In this document: positions 12,912 through 19,928 of the stretch, one piece after another
Layout: every line of letters begins with the position of its first letter
Numbering within the stretch: the first letter of the stretch is position 1
Virus record (IMG/VR): IMGVR_UViG_3300007640_000293
Coordinates: 1 to 21,499 of that record
DNA: 21,499 nucleotides
Strand: one strand, 5' to 3'
From: a virus
Position numbers and translations under genes: made by a program
Notes under the pieces: model-generated
Told to the model about the DNA's origin: nothing
Database searches by the model: none
The model's input: only the letters and a program-made list of their open reading frames with translations

Positions 12912-12932
12912 GGGCGTATTTTTTTTACCAAA

Positions 12933-13136
12933 ATGAGACAGATAGGACAAAAAAACGAGGAGCCGGCTTTTGATGCTAAGCAGATCGCTAAAGACTGGCT
13001 TAAGATCGACGAGGAGGAAACCTCGCCAGATCATAACAAGTTAATCGAGTCTCTCGCTTTTCTGTTAGAGGGCGTTTTTGCCGAAGGGCTTCATATAGGA
13101 ACCTGTGTAAAAACTATGCAAGTATGTCAAAATTAG
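12933..13136 (+). CDS. Small acidic protein of unknown function
   Basis: A 67-residue acidic, helical protein, beginning after a T-rich stretch and 'accaaaATG'. Nothing in it is recognisable: 'FDAKQIAKDWLKIDEEETSPDHNKLIESLAFLLEGVFAEG' predicts helices. It overlaps the following membrane protein gene by 13 nt and shares its promoter. Its stop lies inside the next gene's second to fifth codons, so the two are probably coupled. It may be a cytoplasmic partner of that membrane protein. Confidence 0.6.
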   Translation: MRQIGQKNEEPAFDAKQIAKDWLKIDEEETSPDHNKLIESLAFLLEGVFAEGLHIGTCVKTMQVCQN

Positions 13137-13924
13137 CGCCGCTCCTTATTTTCTTTTTTACCTTTTCGCTTTTCCTGTTACTGCAGACGGTAATACACGC
13201 TCGCAGATGGCGAGAGGCAACTAACGAGCCGATCCCGTTAAGCTTCAAAAATATGTGGTCTTTATTGAGAGGAGGCGTCTACTCTGCTAACGCTGCTTAC
13301 TATGTGGCTACTAATGATTACATTTTAGCGCCTAATATAGCCTACGAGATCCTCCGGATTACTTTGCTGCAGATGTCTATATTTTGGCTAATATATGATA
13401 TTTTATTACCTCTATTTGCGGACCGGCCGCAACTCTGGCAGGATCCCGACTTAGGCGATAATAATAGTTTCTTTGATCGTATAGGCGGCGACTGGATAGG
13501 TAATCTTATTATTAAGCTAGTTAATCTCCTCTTTTGTATTGGTTGGCTACTGTTTACAGATCCGGGAGAATTTCTCCCTATTATCCCTAATCATATAACA
13601 TGGATAGGAGTAGGCGTCGGATCTATTGGAATGTTAATTGTTTACTTATATAAAATTAAGATTATGAGTTATCCAAAAATTTCCCTATTTGATCTATTTA
13701 CCAGAAAATACGGCCGGCGTAACGGGATGGTCCTTATCTTCGTTTTCTCTATGGTCGTTTTTCCTACTGTGTGCTTACTGTTAGCCGGCGTAGTCTCTTC
13801 CGCTCTCAACTCTCAAAACGAATTTATATTAAATATTGGAGGCGGCGTCTCCTTTATCCTTGTTATCTTATCTATTAAGATCTCCCAGGTTATTAAGATC
13901 CGCCGTCCTGAAAGCTTACGTTAG
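13124..13924 (+). CDS. Six-helix membrane protein of unknown function
   Basis: A 266-residue protein with about six hydrophobic segments (roughly 5-23, 72-98, 125-145, 157-177, 201-225, 236-254) separated by short charged loops. One loop reads 'DRPQLWQDPDLGDNNSFFDRIGGDWIGN'. The C-terminus is basic ('KISQVIKIRRPESLR'), consistent with a cytoplasmic end. No transporter or enzyme signature is visible. In a phage accessory block, a multi-pass membrane protein may act in superinfection exclusion or host membrane change, but this is inferred from position only. The TAG stop is followed by a terminator about 65 nt downstream. Confidence 0.7.
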   Translation: MSKLAPLLIFFFTFSLFLLLQTVIHARRWREATNEPIPLSFKNMWSLLRGGVYSANAAYYVATNDYILAPNIAYEILRITLLQMSIFWLIYDILLPLFADRPQLWQDPDLGDNNSFFDRIGGDWIGNLIIKLVNLLFCIGWLLFTDPGEFLPIIPNHITWIGVGVGSIGMLIVYLYKIKIMSYPKISLFDLFTRKYGRRNGMVLIFVFSMVVFPTVCLLLAGVVSSALNSQNEFILNIGGGVSFILVILSIKISQVIKIRRPESLR

Positions 13925-13989
13925 AGGTTTAGCCCTTGCTTTTGAAATTGTGTTTTTATAGGGCTCATGTTTAAGGAAGTAGTAAGGCG

Positions 13990-14022
13990 AGCCGGCGAGG
14001 AGCTATCCTCCCGGCTTTTTTT
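13990..14022 (+). terminator. Strong terminator before the terminase operon
   Basis: The stem AGCCGG / CCGGCT (13990-13995, 14011-14016) continues as GAGGA / TCCTC (13997-14001, 14006-14010), with one bulged C and a GCTA loop. A run of T follows (14016-14022). Confidence 0.85.
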
Positions 14023-14029
14023 CGTAATA

Positions 14030-14051
14030 CAGAGAGATAACAGAGAGATTT
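14030..14051. repeat. 11-bp tandem repeat in front of the small terminase gene
   Basis: CAGAGAGATAA (14030-14040) is followed directly by CAGAGAGATTT (14041-14051), 6 nt before the ATG at 14058. It may be only a purine-rich leader. Direct repeats near a small terminase gene can also be packaging recognition sites, but two units are weak evidence. Confidence 0.4.
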
Positions 14052-14057
14052 TATAAT

Positions 14058-14486
14058 ATGGCAGATCAAAAAACAGAGGAGGGAAAGGCGGCCGCTCGAG
14101 CTAACCTTATTCCTTTTGAAAAAGGAACGAGCGGAAACCCGGCCGGCCGGCCTCCGGGATCCCGTAACATAAGAACGGCGCTAGAAAAGCTCTCCGCCTA
14201 CGCTATTAAGATCGAGGATAACGATATATTCGATAGCCTCCGGCGCAAGTTTCCGGAGTATTTCGACGAGGACGGGAGAGCCTCGATCGTAGATCTTAAC
14301 TTACTCCGGCTAGCTACTGGCTTTATGATAAAGGATAAAAAAGTAGCATTAGCCTATATGCGAGAATATTTCGACCGGCTCGACGGCCGGCCGGCTCAAA
14401 CTGTAATAGGTAAGGACGCCGAAGGTAACGAGATAGAAAAGAAAAGATTTGACTTAGGAGACGGACTTACTATAGAGTTCTATTAA
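14058..14486 (+). CDS. terS: Terminase small subunit
   Basis: A 142-residue protein carrying 'FEKGTSGNPAGRPPGSRN' (about residues 24-41), the basic Gly/Pro-rich motif typical of phage small terminases and DUF5681-like proteins that bind the packaging site. It is followed by helices ('IRTALEKLSAYAIK', 'ALAYMREYFDRLDGRP'). It lies directly before the large terminase, whose start overlaps its stop (TAATG). The small subunit recognises phage DNA and feeds it to the motor. The C-terminal beta segment 'KKRFDLGDGLTIEFY' may be the contact for the large subunit. Confidence 0.78.
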   Translation: MADQKTEEGKAAARANLIPFEKGTSGNPAGRPPGSRNIRTALEKLSAYAIKIEDNDIFDSLRRKFPEYFDEDGRASIVDLNLLRLATGFMIKDKKVALAYMREYFDRLDGRPAQTVIGKDAEGNEIEKKRFDLGDGLTIEFY

Positions 14487-15868
14487 TGGATCCTAATACG
14501 TTATTAAGCTTAGAGAATTTCCCGAAAGCTAAAGAGCTTTTCCGGGCTGTCTTTAGCTTTAAGTATAATGTAATCTTTTACGGAGGAGCCGTCCGAGGAG
14601 GTAAGACCTTTAACCTCTTAGGCTGCTTAGTTCTACTCCTCCGTATGTACCCAGGCGCGAGGGCTGCAATCGTCCGTAAGGATAGCGAAATGTTAAAGAG
14701 AGCGACTCTCCCGAGTGTTAAAAAGGTCTTTCCTCCTAACTTTCTCCGGCTTATAGACGCGACCTCCTACAGATGGGAGGCGGATAATAGACGATACGGA
14801 GCGCCGCTTAACGGCGAGGTCTTTTTTTTCGGAGAGAACTACGAGAGGGATAAGGAGTTAACCAGATGGGACGGCTTAGAGGTTAACTTTATCCTTATAG
14901 ATCAGATCGAAGGAATAACAAAAGAGGGATTTACTAAGGCGCTCGAGAGAGTAGGGAGTTATTTTATCCCAGGGATCCCGAAGGAAAAACAGCCGCCGCC
15001 TATAATCCTAGCCTCTCTTAATCCCTCCAAAAACTGGATTAAGTCGCTCGTATATGATCGTTGGAAAGAGGGACAATTACCGGATAAATGGACATTTATA
15101 CCGGCCTTTATTACGGATAATCCCTATGTTCCGGATAGCTATAAGGAGAGCTTAGAGCAGCTAAAGACCACTAATCCCAGGGAATACGCTAGACGAGTCT
15201 TAGGAGATTGGAACTACGCCGACGATCCCTCCGCTCTCGTAGATCCCGACAGACTTAACGATATGACTACTAACGAGTATGTCGAGGAGGGATCCTCTTA
15301 TATTACTGCAGACGTAGCCAGATTCGGCCGGGATAGTAGTGTTATATTAGTATGGAAAGGCTTTAAGGTCGTAGATATAGAGATAATCGAAAAGTCTAAG
15401 ACTACCTACTTCGAGCGGAGAGTTAAGGAGCTCGCTAGAAAGTACCAGGTTAGCCGGTCCCATATCATAATAGATGCCGATGGCGTCGGAGGAGGGCCGG
15501 TCGATCACTTACAATGCAGAGGATTTGTTAACAACTCTCGAGCGATCGGAAAGACGAGAGTAGAGGGCAAAAATATTAAGAATAGCGAGATATACGCTAA
15601 CCTAAAGACTCAATGTGGCTACCTATTGGCGCAATATATCAACGATGGCAAAATACATTGGGCGATCCAGGATCCGGACTTGTCGGCGAAAATGAAGGAA
15701 GAAGTAGAGCAGATCCGGGAGAAGTCGCCAGGGTCCGACAATAAAAGACGGCTAGTCCCTAAAGACGAGGTTAAGAAAGTCTTAGGTAGGTCGCCAGATA
15801 TAAGCGATAGCCTTATAGAAAGAATGTTTTTTGTCTTAAAGGGTTCGAGTATGTCTGCAGGATATTAA
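14486..15868 (+). CDS. terL: Terminase large subunit (packaging ATPase and nuclease)
   Basis: A 460-residue packaging motor protein. The Walker A-type motif 'GGAVRGGKT' is at residues 33-41 and Walker B 'FILID' at 135-139. Motif III is around 'IILASLNPSKNW' (173-184). The C-terminal RNase H-like nuclease has 'ITADVARFGRDSS' (D275, D283) and 'IIIDADGVGGG' (D330, D332). Length and order fit the family. The residue after the Walker B Asp is Gln (IDQIEG), where Glu is common; E142, two residues further, may replace it. It follows the small subunit with a TAATG overlap, and a hairpin lies 4 nt after its stop. Confidence 0.92.
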   Translation: MDPNTLLSLENFPKAKELFRAVFSFKYNVIFYGGAVRGGKTFNLLGCLVLLLRMYPGARAAIVRKDSEMLKRATLPSVKKVFPPNFLRLIDATSYRWEADNRRYGAPLNGEVFFFGENYERDKELTRWDGLEVNFILIDQIEGITKEGFTKALERVGSYFIPGIPKEKQPPPIILASLNPSKNWIKSLVYDRWKEGQLPDKWTFIPAFITDNPYVPDSYKESLEQLKTTNPREYARRVLGDWNYADDPSALVDPDRLNDMTTNEYVEEGSSYITADVARFGRDSSVILVWKGFKVVDIEIIEKSKTTYFERRVKELARKYQVSRSHIIIDADGVGGGPVDHLQCRGFVNNSRAIGKTRVEGKNIKNSEIYANLKTQCGYLLAQYINDGKIHWAIQDPDLSAKMKEEVEQIREKSPGSDNKRRLVPKDEVKKVLGRSPDISDSLIERMFFVLKGSSMSAGY

Positions 15869-15872
15869 AAAA

Positions 15873-15895
15873 GCCGGCGAAGCTAGCCGGCCTTT
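15873..15895 (+). terminator. Hairpin after the large terminase gene
   Basis: GCCGGC (15873-15878) pairs with GCCGGC (15886-15891) around a 7-nt loop. A-rich upstream and CTTT downstream arms extend it. The U-tract is short, so termination may be partial. Confidence 0.5.
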
Positions 15896-15917
15896 AGAGT
15901 TCCTCCAAAATGTTTAC

Positions 15918-15948
15918 TTTAAGAGCTACTATAATAATATTATATTTA
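15918..15948 (+). promoter_or_regulatory. Weak promoter for the tail operon
   Basis: TATATTTA (15941-15948) is one base from TAnnTTTG. The -33 region holds TTT (15918-15920), 20 bp upstream, but no TTG. A palindrome, TATAATA-A-TATTATA (about 15930-15944), overlaps it. The element ends only 5 nt before the ATG at 15954, so a transcript from it would be almost leaderless. Confidence 0.3.
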
Positions 15949-15953
15949 CGATT

Positions 15954-16619
15954 ATGAAAATCCCATTTACACTAATTAAGAAATCTACGGGCGAGGAGAT
16001 CTCTTTTGATATTCCGCAGCTATGGGAAGATATAAGTGTAGGAGAGTTTGTAGAGATTAAAAAGAAACTGATTAAGGGAGAAAGCTTAGAGGGATCTAAC
16101 CTCCTCCCGGTATTCTCTGGGATCCCGGCTAACGTATGGCGATCGACCTCTACAGAGGAGGTAGGAGGCGCCATCGCTGCGATCTTTACGCTATTAACCT
16201 CTACACCTCCGGACTTCTTAAAGCTACCTAAGCCGGCCTCTATTGAGCTCGACGGCGTAGAGATCCGGACTAAGTCCGATATTGGCAAGTATTCATTTGG
16301 AGTTATCGAGGCGATGACTCAAAGGGTGACGGATTGGGTAATAGGCGGATCCGACGCCGCCTCCCTCGACGAGCTTATTATATACGCTCCGGAGGTTATA
16401 GCGCTTTTCAGTTACGAGGAGTATAGCTCCGGAGAATGGGACGAGGAGCGGAGTAGAGATCTAATCCCTTTTGTCGAGGATCTCCCGGCGATCGTAGGGA
16501 TCCCCTTAGCCGTTTTTTTTTTATTAATAGCCCTCGAGTCGTTAACCAATGGCGTAACGCTATTAACTCAAAATCAAAAGCGGACTCAATCTCGCAGATG
16601 GCGGACCCGTCGGAGCTAG
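15954..16619 (+). CDS. Tail assembly chaperone, G-type
   Basis: A 221-residue protein of the type found before tail genes in Bacteroidetes phages. It has 'FDIPQLWEDISVGEFVEIKKKL', then 'LLPVFSGIPANVWRS', a 'FLKLPKPASIELDGVEIR' section, 'IGKYSFGVIEAM' and 'LPAIVGIPLAVFFLLIALESL' near the end. Such proteins hold the tape measure protein during tail assembly. Near codons 187-189 the gene runs over ten T (16513-16522). The zero-frame sequence after this becomes a basic, poorly structured tail ending 'RTQSRRWRTRRS', whereas the -1 frame continues into the next ORF without a stop. This matches the lambda G/GT arrangement. Confidence 0.6.
   Translation: MKIPFTLIKKSTGEEISFDIPQLWEDISVGEFVEIKKKLIKGESLEGSNLLPVFSGIPANVWRSTSTEEVGGAIAAIFTLLTSTPPDFLKLPKPASIELDGVEIRTKSDIGKYSFGVIEAMTQRVTDWVIGGSDAASLDELIIYAPEVIALFSYEEYSSGEWDEERSRDLIPFVEDLPAIVGIPLAVFFLLIALESLTNGVTLLTQNQKRTQSRRWRTRRS
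16513..16522 (+). other. Candidate -1 ribosomal frameshift site (ten T)
   Basis: Zero-frame codons run GTT TTT TTT TTA. A slip by one base back on T-TTT-TTT places the ribosome in the frame of the 16598 ORF. That frame is open from 16457 (after a TAG at 16454-16456) to 16825. The fusion would be about 290 residues. Confidence 0.55.
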
Positions 16620-16825
16620 CTGCTTTCGGCGTTATTAATATCCTCGAGGAGTTATCCGGAGGAGATCTGCTAAAATGGGATTCGATCTTTAGGCTACCTT
16701 ATGAAGTTGTTATGACAAAAAAACTATATAACGTAACTCGATCCGCTTACGAGGCGCGTTATATGCAGATTCTAAAAGATAGAGAGGAGTCTAAGCAAAT
16801 GAGCAGACGAGCAAAATATAGATAG
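16598..16825 (+). CDS. Tail assembly chaperone, T-type part made by frameshift
   Basis: From its ATG this would be a 75-residue protein. The ATG has no A-rich leader, however, and the frame is open upstream to 16457. The residues before the ATG look like normal protein ('VVNQWRNAINSKSKADSISQ'), which supports production as the C-terminal part of a fusion with the 15954 product. The visible part ('LSGGDLLKWDSIFRLPYEVVMTKKLYNVTRSAYEARYMQIL') has the helical, aromatic character of T domains that bind the tape measure protein. It ends 1 nt before the next gene. Confidence 0.55.
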   Translation: MADPSELAAFGVINILEELSGGDLLKWDSIFRLPYEVVMTKKLYNVTRSAYEARYMQILKDREESKQMSRRAKYR

Positions 16826-16826
16826 T

Positions 16827-17261
16827 ATGGTAAGCATAATAGAAACGATTATAGCTAATATGTCGGTCCCTATGGGATTTATCTACGCCGAGGGTTGGGA
16901 GTTTAACTTAAAGGCGGATAAGGTCGTTACGTGGCCTCTCGCAGTCCTCCTCCCAGTCACCAAAAAGAAAAAGCCTCTACAGACTAACCAGGTTATTACG
17001 GTTAATAATCTGCAGATCCTTTTTATTAATAAGACCTCCTTTCTCCGGGATCCGGAGACCGAAGCTCTCCCGGTTATCGAGGCGCTCGAGGATCTCGCAG
17101 ACGAGTTTTTAATTAGACTCGCTAAGGCTAAAAAATGGTACGAGCCGATATATAAAACGGAGTTCGACTTACTCCCTCTCCCGGACGAGTTCGACTTACC
17201 CGGAGACGGCTACTTTATAGGAGGTAAGGTCTTAGATAGGTCATCTATAAAATTTTGCTAA
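16827..17261 (+). CDS. Tail protein of unknown role
   Basis: A 144-residue protein with a beta-rich N-terminus ('GFIYAEGWEFNLKADKVVTWPLAVLLPVTKKKK') and a following 'ALPVIEALEDLADEFLIRLAKAKKWYEP' helix region. The C-terminus has 'LPLPDEFDLPGDGYFIGGKVLD'. Size and position (after the chaperones, before a gp10-like protein) suggest a tail terminator or completion protein, but I do not recognise the family with certainty. The stop overlaps the next ATG (TAATG). Confidence 0.6.
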   Translation: MVSIIETIIANMSVPMGFIYAEGWEFNLKADKVVTWPLAVLLPVTKKKKPLQTNQVITVNNLQILFINKTSFLRDPETEALPVIEALEDLADEFLIRLAKAKKWYEPIYKTEFDLLPLPDEFDLPGDGYFIGGKVLDRSSIKFC

Positions 17262-17746
17262 TGACAGATCAAGAGCTATTAGATCGGATGATTACGACCC
17301 TTAAGGATAATATAATAAGGGAGCAAGCGGCGAGAGGAGTAAAAGCCTCCGGCCGATCTGCCAGATCCTTAAGAAAGGAGGTAACAGACTCCGCCGGCCG
17401 CCTCTATGGACTGTATTACTTTTTGCAGCAAGAGCAAGGAAGAGGACCGACCCGGACGCTCGAGCCGTCTACGCCTACACTACGAGAGAGGATATTTAGT
17501 TGGTTAGGCGAGAAAGGGATTAACCCTACGGATATAACAAAGGAGTCCTTAGCCTATGTTATAGCTAGAAAGATACACAATGAAGGGACAAAGCTTTATA
17601 GAAAGCTAAATAAGGGAGAGGCTAACGACGCCGTTAAGGTCGGTATAGAGGACGGTATTAACGCAGTTATTAAGCAGTATAAGCCGGAGTTAGTTAAGAA
17701 AATGAGTATTTCTCTAAGGAGTCAAATAGTAAAAGATATAAAATGA
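17261..17746 (+). CDS. Tail completion / neck-like protein (gp10-like)
   Basis: I use the ATG at 17261, which overlaps the previous stop (TAATG), rather than a TTG six bases earlier. The 161-residue product has a helical N-terminus with 'ASGRSARSLRKEV', then 'LYGLYYFLQQEQGRGPTRTLEPSTPTLRERIFSWLGEKGINPTDITKESLAYVIARKIHNEGTKLYR'. The 'Q.GRGP' segment, 'I..WL..KGI' and 'AYVIARKIH.EGT.LYR' are typical of small HK97 gp10-like completion proteins in Bacteroidetes phages. Its TGA stop is within an ATGA overlap with the next gene. Confidence 0.6.
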   Translation: MTDQELLDRMITTLKDNIIREQAARGVKASGRSARSLRKEVTDSAGRLYGLYYFLQQEQGRGPTRTLEPSTPTLRERIFSWLGEKGINPTDITKESLAYVIARKIHNEGTKLYRKLNKGEANDAVKVGIEDGINAVIKQYKPELVKKMSISLRSQIVKDIK

Positions 17747-19470
17747 TATCGCAAATATCTAACCCAGGAAAGACCGTATTAGGAACGTCCGTAAGCCGGC
17801 ACGTTTCCGGGAGAGCGCCTATTATATTCGAGTATCAAAGGAAGGACTTTATTACTACCAATTACGGCAACTACGGCGGATCCGTACAAATAGAAATAGC
17901 TACGACCTCGAACCTTTTTACGCTAGGAGATAAGGTCTACTTTTTCGCTACGGATGGCGCTACGGAGGTCGCCGGCGTCGGGACGATAGACCAGATCTCG
18001 CAGACCTCCTCGACGGTATTAGTAATAAGCATCCCTTACCAGGCGATTACGCCTACGGAGCAATATATTAACCTTAATACGCATTATAACGACTACGCCG
18101 CTAACCTCGAGATCTATAACGTTAGAGACGATAGCGAGGCGATCGCTACGAAGGATCTTACGCCAGATAAGACCGGCTTAGTTAAATTCGACGTTAAGCC
18201 CTTCGTTAGTAACTTTCCGCTTAAGGGATCCTATAACGCTACTGCAGCACAAAACGACCTACTCTTTACGATCCCTTTTTATATCAAGATAGGAGAGAGC
18301 TATGACCAGACGACGACGACGCCGGCGAGGATAGATCCGGAGGACTACTACTCCGCCTATTTTCTTCCGGAGATCGGATCTCCCTACGGTCAAAATTTAG
18401 GATTAGAGTTAGCTTTTCCGGGCGCCTCCGGAGACGAGGAGGGCCGCTTTTTAATGGACTTTGAGAAGCCTACATTTTTCGCCGGTTGGCCTTTCGCCTT
18501 AACCTTTCACTATGTACCTAACGGAGTAATAGACAATCTCTCGAAAGTCGTTAAGGAGTTAGACCAAAACGATACGCTACTAGCTACGACCTCCGGAGGA
18601 TTTACGCCGGCGGATCTGGCAGAGCCTATAGAGGTCCAACTAATACAGACTTTCACGGCTAATACTTGCCTCCTTAAAGTATCTATCGAGGGCTCTACTA
18701 CCTTTTCTTTTTTAACGGTTATAGATCCCGGTATAGATGGGACTTTTGATCCCTCTATTAATACCTCCTCCGGTATAGCTTACTGGCTATTCGAGGATCT
18801 TAGCACGTTAAGCGGTAACGGGATCTCGACTACTGGAAACGGACTAGACGGATCCTCCCAGGTCGTAAGGATCTCTAACCTAGATCCTATAGTTATAACG
18901 GCCTTAGATCTCTCCGGCGATAAGATCTCCGGAAAGCTCGACGCCTCCTCCCTTGTTAACGCTACTGCTATATACTTACAGGATAACGAAATTGCCTCTT
19001 TTGTAGGCGCCGTAACTTCGGCCTTAGTTAATAACCTTAACCTTAGCGGTAACGGATCCCTTGCCTCCGTAGATCTCTCCGGCCTTAGTAATTTAGGCGG
19101 CGCCGTTAACCTGTCTAACTGTAATCTCCCTAACGGATCTATCCTCCTCCCTACGACCTCCCAGGCTTTTACGAGTCTTAATCTTAGCGGAAATAACTTA
19201 GGCTATCTTAACCTCTCCCGGCTCTCTAATTTGGGAGGAGTTAACAGCTCTATCGTTAACCTCGCCGATAACTCCCTATCTCAATCCCAGGTTAACAGCT
19301 ATATTATAGATCTCAATAGGATATTTCCGGCCGGCTATACCGGTCGCGTTATCCAGATCGACGGGACTAACGCCGCTCCGGGCTTAGGGATCCCGGCCGT
19401 AACTTCGGCCTTAGCTTCGCTTAGTACCAAAAACGTAACAGTTAACTACTCCGGCGCCGGAGGATCCTAA
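17743..19470 (+). CDS. Tail/baseplate protein with C-terminal leucine-rich repeats
   Basis: A 575-residue protein in two parts. Residues of about 1-330 are beta-rich, beginning 'SRHVSGRAPIIFEYQRKDF' and including 'LVKFDVKPFVSNF' and 'FLMDFEKPTFFAGWPFALTFHYV'. This pattern belongs to distal tail or baseplate proteins of Bacteroidetes phages. Residues of about 375-570 hold bacterial leucine-rich repeats ('ALDLSGDKISG', 'NLNLSGNGSLASVDLSGLSNLGG', 'SLNLSGNNLGYLNLSRLSNLGG', 'IVNLADNSLSQSQV'). LRR modules bind proteins or glycans, so this part may contact the host surface. The gene is coupled to its upstream neighbour and precedes two further tail genes. Confidence 0.65.
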   Translation: MISQISNPGKTVLGTSVSRHVSGRAPIIFEYQRKDFITTNYGNYGGSVQIEIATTSNLFTLGDKVYFFATDGATEVAGVGTIDQISQTSSTVLVISIPYQAITPTEQYINLNTHYNDYAANLEIYNVRDDSEAIATKDLTPDKTGLVKFDVKPFVSNFPLKGSYNATAAQNDLLFTIPFYIKIGESYDQTTTTPARIDPEDYYSAYFLPEIGSPYGQNLGLELAFPGASGDEEGRFLMDFEKPTFFAGWPFALTFHYVPNGVIDNLSKVVKELDQNDTLLATTSGGFTPADLAEPIEVQLIQTFTANTCLLKVSIEGSTTFSFLTVIDPGIDGTFDPSINTSSGIAYWLFEDLSTLSGNGISTTGNGLDGSSQVVRISNLDPIVITALDLSGDKISGKLDASSLVNATAIYLQDNEIASFVGAVTSALVNNLNLSGNGSLASVDLSGLSNLGGAVNLSNCNLPNGSILLPTTSQAFTSLNLSGNNLGYLNLSRLSNLGGVNSSIVNLADNSLSQSQVNSYIIDLNRIFPAGYTGRVIQIDGTNAAPGLGIPAVTSALASLSTKNVTVNYSGAGGS

Positions 19471-19481
19471 TTTTATCGCTT

Positions 19482-19928
19482 ATGCCAATAGTACAAGAAA
19501 TAGAAGTCTACTACGAAGAGATCCCGGATAGCTGTAATCCGGTCTGTCTATACTGGCGTAATAGCGCCGGCGGTTTTAGTGTTTGGGTATTTGTCTTAGA
19601 GAATGAATTAGAGCCGGAGTATAAGAGAGGCGAGGTATTTAACAAGCCGATCGAGGACTATACTAACGGAGTAGATCTCTACGCCTCCCTCCCTCATCAA
19701 ATACGCCAGGGACTAACCGTCGCCGGCCGGTCGCTAGATCTGCAGACGATAGCGGCGCTCGAATTTCTAGGAGCTTCGCCGGCGGTCTGGGAGGTCCGTA
19801 AGGATGGCGCCGGAGGCTTTATCTTTATCGAGGTAGAGGTTACTAACGTACAAGCTAACCGAAATATTAACGACCTCGCCGGCGACGTTTTTGTTACCTT
19901 TAAGCGACCTAATAAACTTTTTATCTAA
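19482..19928 (+). CDS. Tail/baseplate protein, small
   Basis: A 148-residue beta-rich protein. It carries 'SCNPVCLYWRNSAGGFSVWVFV' near the start (residues 17-38), an element found in small distal-tail-like proteins encoded next to the large baseplate proteins of Bacteroidetes phages. It continues with 'AGRSLDLQTIAALEFLGASPAVWEV' and ends 'DVFVTFKRPNKLFI'. Its function as a tail tip or baseplate component is inferred from context. The stop overlaps the next start (TAATG), which makes translational coupling likely. Confidence 0.55.
   Translation: MPIVQEIEVYYEEIPDSCNPVCLYWRNSAGGFSVWVFVLENELEPEYKRGEVFNKPIEDYTNGVDLYASLPHQIRQGLTVAGRSLDLQTIAALEFLGASPAVWEVRKDGAGGFIFIEVEVTNVQANRNINDLAGDVFVTFKRPNKLFI

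Noticed and set aside
12668-12931. Minus-strand 87-codon ORF
   Set aside because: It would cover a promoter and operator of the plus-strand 12933 gene and runs against every other gene. The plus-strand ATT ORF has the conserved leader and Cys pattern.
13931-13965. AGCCC / GGGCT inverted repeat before the terminase operon
   Set aside because: Only 5 bp with a 25-nt loop and no U-tract; likely chance next to a much better terminator at 13990-14022.
15929-16288. Minus-strand ORF opposite the tail chaperone gene
   Set aside because: Low-complexity Ser/Ile content and no start context; the plus-strand family match is better.
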